From assembly GCF_900091585.1 (NCBI RefSeq), contig NZ_FMHT01000003.1, positions 310,001-374,000 of the forward strand: a stretch of DNA of 64,000 bases, given 5' to 3'. The stretch is from Micromonospora nigra (GTDB lineage Bacteria; Actinomycetota; Actinomycetes; Mycobacteriales; Micromonosporaceae). Positions 61,801-64,000 of the stretch are shown piece after piece. Every line of letters starts with the position of its first letter. The stretch's first letter is position 1. A program made the position numbers and the translations under genes. The notes under the pieces are model-generated. The model ran no database searches. It worked only from the letters and a program-made list of their open reading frames with translations, and was not told the origin of the DNA.

Positions 61801-62818
61801 ACGTCCCGCCGTCGAGCCCGTCGGCATCGAGGTGGCGCTCGGCGAGCGCGCGTACCCGGTGCTGATCGGCCCCGGCGTGCGTCACCGGCTGCCGGACGAG
61901 GTGGCGCGGCTCGGCGCGCGCCGGGTCGTGGTGGTGTCGGCCCGGCCACCGCGGTGGACGCCGGACCCGGGGGTGCCGCACCGGGTGGTGCCGGCCCGCG
62001 ACGGTGAACACGACAAGAACCTCTCCACGGTGGAGCAGTTGTGCCGGGAGTTCGCCGACTTCGGCCTGACCCGGTCCGACGCGGTGGTCTCCTGCGGCGG
62101 TGGCACCACCACCGACGTGGTCGGGCTGGCCGCCGGCCTCTACCACCGGGGGGTCGCGGTGATCCACCTGCCGACGTCGCTGCTCGCCCAGGTGGACGCC
62201 AGCGTCGGCGGGAAGACGGCGGTGAACCTGCCGGAGGGCAAGAACCTCGTCGGGGTGTACTGGCAGCCCCGAGCGGTGCTCTGCGACACCGAGCACCTGG
62301 ACACGCTGCCCGGTCGGGAGTGGCGCAACGGGTACGGCGAGATCGCTCGGGCCCACTTCATCGGCGCGGGCGACCTGCGCGGCAGGCCGGTGGCCACGCA
62401 GATCGCGGCCTGTGTGGCGCTCAAGGCCCGGGTGGTCGCCGCCGACGAGCGCGACTCGGGGCTGCGGCACATCCTCAACTACGGCCACACGCTCGGGCAC
62501 GCGTTGGAACGGGCGACGGACTTCCGGCTGCGGCACGGCGAGGCGGTCGGGATCGGCACGGTCTTCGCGGGTCGGCTGGCCGGTGTGCTGGGTCGCGTCG
62601 ACGCCGACCGGGTGGCCGAGCACCACGAGGTGGTGGCCGGCTACGGTCTCGACACCGCCCTGCCGGCGGGATCGGACCACGACCGGCTGGTGACGCTCAT
62701 GCGGCGGGACAAGAAGGCCACCGCCGGGCTGTCGTTCGTCCTCGACGGTCCGGGCGGGGCCGATCTTGTCACCGACGTGCCGGAGTCGGCCGTCCGCGCC
62801 GCTCTCGCCCGGATGTGA
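61781..62818 (+). CDS. Aminodehydroquinate synthase (3-dehydroquinate synthase family, RifG-like)
   Basis: A 345-residue sugar-phosphate cyclase. GTG 61781 is chosen because GAGGAGGC lies about 7 nt upstream. Motifs in order: SCGGGTTTDVVGLAAGLYHRG (NAD-binding), LLAQVDASVGGKTAVNLPEGKN, GYGEIARAHFI, ALKARVVAADERDSGLRHILNYGHTLGHALE with the zinc-binding histidines, RHGEAVGIG, and RRDKKA near the C-terminus. The GEIAR segment has Arg where housekeeping dehydroquinate synthases have a conserved Lys (AEVIK). Together with TTDVVGLAA and YWQP this is the pattern I associate with ansamycin aminoDHQ synthases. The reaction converts an aminoDAHP-type precursor to 5-deoxy-5-aminodehydroquinate, en route to AHBA. 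Coupling to the upstream gene and closeness to the PKS A loader support this. A duplicate primary-metabolism enzyme is less likely. Confidence 0.8.
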   Translation: MHPSPTERPAVEPVGIEVALGERAYPVLIGPGVRHRLPDEVARLGARRVVVVSARPPRWTPDPGVPHRVVPARDGEHDKNLSTVEQLCREFADFGLTRSDAVVSCGGGTTTDVVGLAAGLYHRGVAVIHLPTSLLAQVDASVGGKTAVNLPEGKNLVGVYWQPRAVLCDTEHLDTLPGREWRNGYGEIARAHFIGAGDLRGRPVATQIAACVALKARVVAADERDSGLRHILNYGHTLGHALERATDFRLRHGEAVGIGTVFAGRLAGVLGRVDADRVAEHHEVVAGYGLDTALPAGSDHDRLVTLMRRDKKATAGLSFVLDGPGGADLVTDVPESAVRAALARM

Positions 62819-62820
62819 GG

Positions 62821-62859
62821 GTCGGCCCGGACCCCGCCCATGTCGGCCCGGACCCCGCC
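62821..62859. repeat. Two perfect copies of an 18-bp direct repeat
   Basis: GTCGGCCCGGACCCCGCC occurs at 62821-62838 and again at 62842-62859, directly after the aminodehydroquinate synthase stop codon. A degenerate third copy follows at about 62868-62885 and merges into the terminator stem. It may reflect local duplication within a terminator region. Confidence 0.85.
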
Positions 62860-62869
62860 GCGTGCGGAT

Positions 62870-62895
62870 CGGCCCCGGACCGCCACCCGGGGCCG
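62870..62895. terminator. Bidirectional terminator between aminodehydroquinate synthase and ATP-grasp genes
   Basis: CGGCCCCGG (62870-62878) and CCGGGGCCG (62887-62895) form a perfect 9-bp stem with an 8-nt loop, between two convergent stop codons at 62818 and 62900. Confidence 0.75.
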
Positions 62896-62899
62896 CCAG

Positions 62900-64000
62900 T
62901 CAGCTCAGCGCCCGCTGGATCTGCGCGATCAGCACACCGCACCTGTGCCGGTCCCGGGCACCCACCATGCCGATGATGGTCGCCGGGACGTCGCCGTTGT
63001 CCGTCATCGCCGGGTCGTAGTGCATCAACACGACGAGTTCCCCCCGGTCGATGAACGGGAGGAGCAGCGGCTCGGCGTCCACCCCCGAGGGGAGGGAGAA
63101 GAAGGTGGTCATGGCGCACGGGTGCTGACCCAGCAGGGAGCTGCGGTGCAGCAACGAGGTGGTGGCGCCGCTGACCCGGAAGTTCGGGTCGATGACCCGG
63201 TGCTCGCCGGTGCGGCTCGTCCCGGCGTCGAACGAGCAGTACCCCCGGTAACCGAGGGCGCTGGCCCTGCGTACCCCCGCGGTCAACGCCTCGACGAGTT
63301 CCGCCGGCGGTTGGTCGTCGTCCATCACGCACCCGGTCCACGTCGCGGTGGGTTGGGGCAGGTGCGCCGACGCACCGAGATACTCGACCGAACCGCTGGC
63401 CGTGACGGCGAACTGGACACCCCAGACCGACCGGAAGGGGATCTCCTCCTCCACGATCCACCGGTCGCTGATCTGTTCCAGTTGTTGGAACAGCGCCCGG
63501 TTGAGCCGGTCCTGCAACCGCCTGCTGAAGATCGCGATGCCGCTGTACACCTCGACGCCGGCCGGTTTGATCACCACCGGCCGGCGGTCCCGCTGCACGA
63601 TCCGACGTACCTCGGCGGGGGTGGCGACCTGCCGCCGGGGCAGGTAGTCCGACCCGATCAGCGTCTCCAGAACGGTCTTGTTGTTGAGTTCTGCCAGCAG
63701 CTCCGGCGTGTTGCGGGCCGGTGCGGTCCGCAGGTGCGGGTCGTACTCGGGGAACTGGAGTTCGAGCAGTTCCCCCCGGTCGGCGGCGGCGCGGGCGAGC
63801 TGCACGGCCTGCGCGCCGGACCGGAACTCGCGTAGATCACTGGGAACCTTGAGGCCACAGCGGCTGAGCAGGCGTAGCGACTTGTCCGTGCTGGCTCCGC
63901 TGCTGCAGATGACCGCCGCCTGGTACGGCAGGGTCAGATGCATGCCGGTCACCAGGTCGAGGCCGTTCTGCAGGCCGGCGCCCGCACCGGTCAGGTAGCG
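62900..64000 (-). CDS. ATP-grasp family ligase, probably 5'-partial
   Basis: The gene ends at 62900. In-frame starts exist at GTG 63952 and ATG 63943, but the frame stays open to the window edge and the upstream translation (YLTGAGAGLQNGLDLVTG) continues plausibly, so the true start is probably outside. ATP-grasp features: NNKTVLETL followed by YLPRRQVAT, a lysine strand RPVVIKPA, an acidic hinge WIVEEEIPF, and the metal-binding RVIDPNFRVSGAT. The family joins a carboxylate, activated as acyl phosphate, to an amine or other nucleophile, using ATP. Substrates here are unknown. Members with a region ahead of the ATP-grasp fold include peptide ligases of natural-product pathways, which this layout resembles. 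It is convergent with the aminodehydroquinate synthase gene and belongs to a transcript coming from beyond the window. Confidence 0.8.
   Translation of the reverse strand, partial: RYLTGAGAGLQNGLDLVTGMHLTLPYQAAVICSSGASTDKSLRLLSRCGLKVPSDLREFRSGAQAVQLARAAADRGELLELQFPEYDPHLRTAPARNTPELLAELNNKTVLETLIGSDYLPRRQVATPAEVRRIVQRDRRPVVIKPAGVEVYSGIAIFSRRLQDRLNRALFQQLEQISDRWIVEEEIPFRSVWGVQFAVTASGSVEYLGASAHLPQPTATWTGCVMDDDQPPAELVEALTAGVRRASALGYRGYCSFDAGTSRTGEHRVIDPNFRVSGATTSLLHRSSLLGQHPCAMTTFFSLPSGVDAEPLLLPFIDRGELVVLMHYDPAMTDNGDVPATIIGMVGARDRHRCGVLIAQIQRALS

Noticed and set aside
61781..64000. Mycosporine-like amino acid pathway (cyclase + methyltransferase + ATP-grasp)
   Set aside because: The cyclase motifs follow the dehydroquinate/aminodehydroquinate pattern, not the gadusol pattern as I know it. 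The methyltransferase lies 17 kb away, and the RifA-like loader gives a better explanation.

Overview
The window is one stretch of a very large modular (type I) polyketide synthase locus from a high-GC actinomycete. GC-rich codons, GTG starts and the rifamycin-like starter-unit enzymology would fit Micromonosporaceae or a related family, but the genus cannot be fixed from this sequence. Nearly everything is read on the minus strand, so the synthesis order probably runs from right to left.

Right end (60.7-64 kb): a divergent block with a small protein resembling the C-terminal domain of LanB/thiopeptide enzymes (60907-61800), translationally coupled to a 3-dehydroquinate-synthase-family enzyme that looks like aminodehydroquinate synthase (61781-62818). 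Convergent to these is an ATP-grasp ligase that is open to the window edge (62900-64000). Aminodehydroquinate synthase makes the precursor of 3-amino-5-hydroxybenzoate (AHBA), the aromatic starter of ansamycins. That matches the first PKS, which opens with an adenylation-ACP loading module of the RifA type.

46.0-60.7 kb: PKS A has the loading module, an embedded relic KR, module 1 (KS-AT-dead DH-KR-ACP) and module 2 (KS-AT-DH-ER-KR-ACP, methylmalonyl-like AT). It is followed, 34 and 23 bp apart, by an aromatic-ring FAD hydroxylase (44302-45981) and a SAM methyltransferase (43391-44278). A type II thioesterase (42565-43326) faces them and shares a strong hairpin terminator with the methyltransferase.

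22.2-42.3 kb: PKS B (one module, KS-AT-DH-KR-ACP) and PKS C (three KS-AT-KR-ACP modules), 47 bp apart. 21.2-22.1 kb: a calcineurin-type metallophosphoesterase. 1-20.9 kb: PKS D, at least 6,978 codons and still open at the left edge, with three fully reducing modules (KS-AT-DH-ER-KR-ACP) and the start of a fourth.

If A-B-C-D is the working order (inference), the chain would be: aromatic starter; beta-hydroxyl; saturated with methyl branch; alkene; three consecutive hydroxyl-bearing units; saturated; saturated with methyl branch; saturated; then more. The hydroxylase and methyltransferase would tailor the aromatic ring or chain. No amide synthase (RifF type) or terminal thioesterase domain lies in the window, so macrolactam and macrolactone products are both open. 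The PKS modules are a mosaic of near-identical tracts, including perfect repeats of 425 and 501 bp, pointing to recent gene conversion. A conserved ACCCCTA-type motif recurs in every promoter-sized gap.
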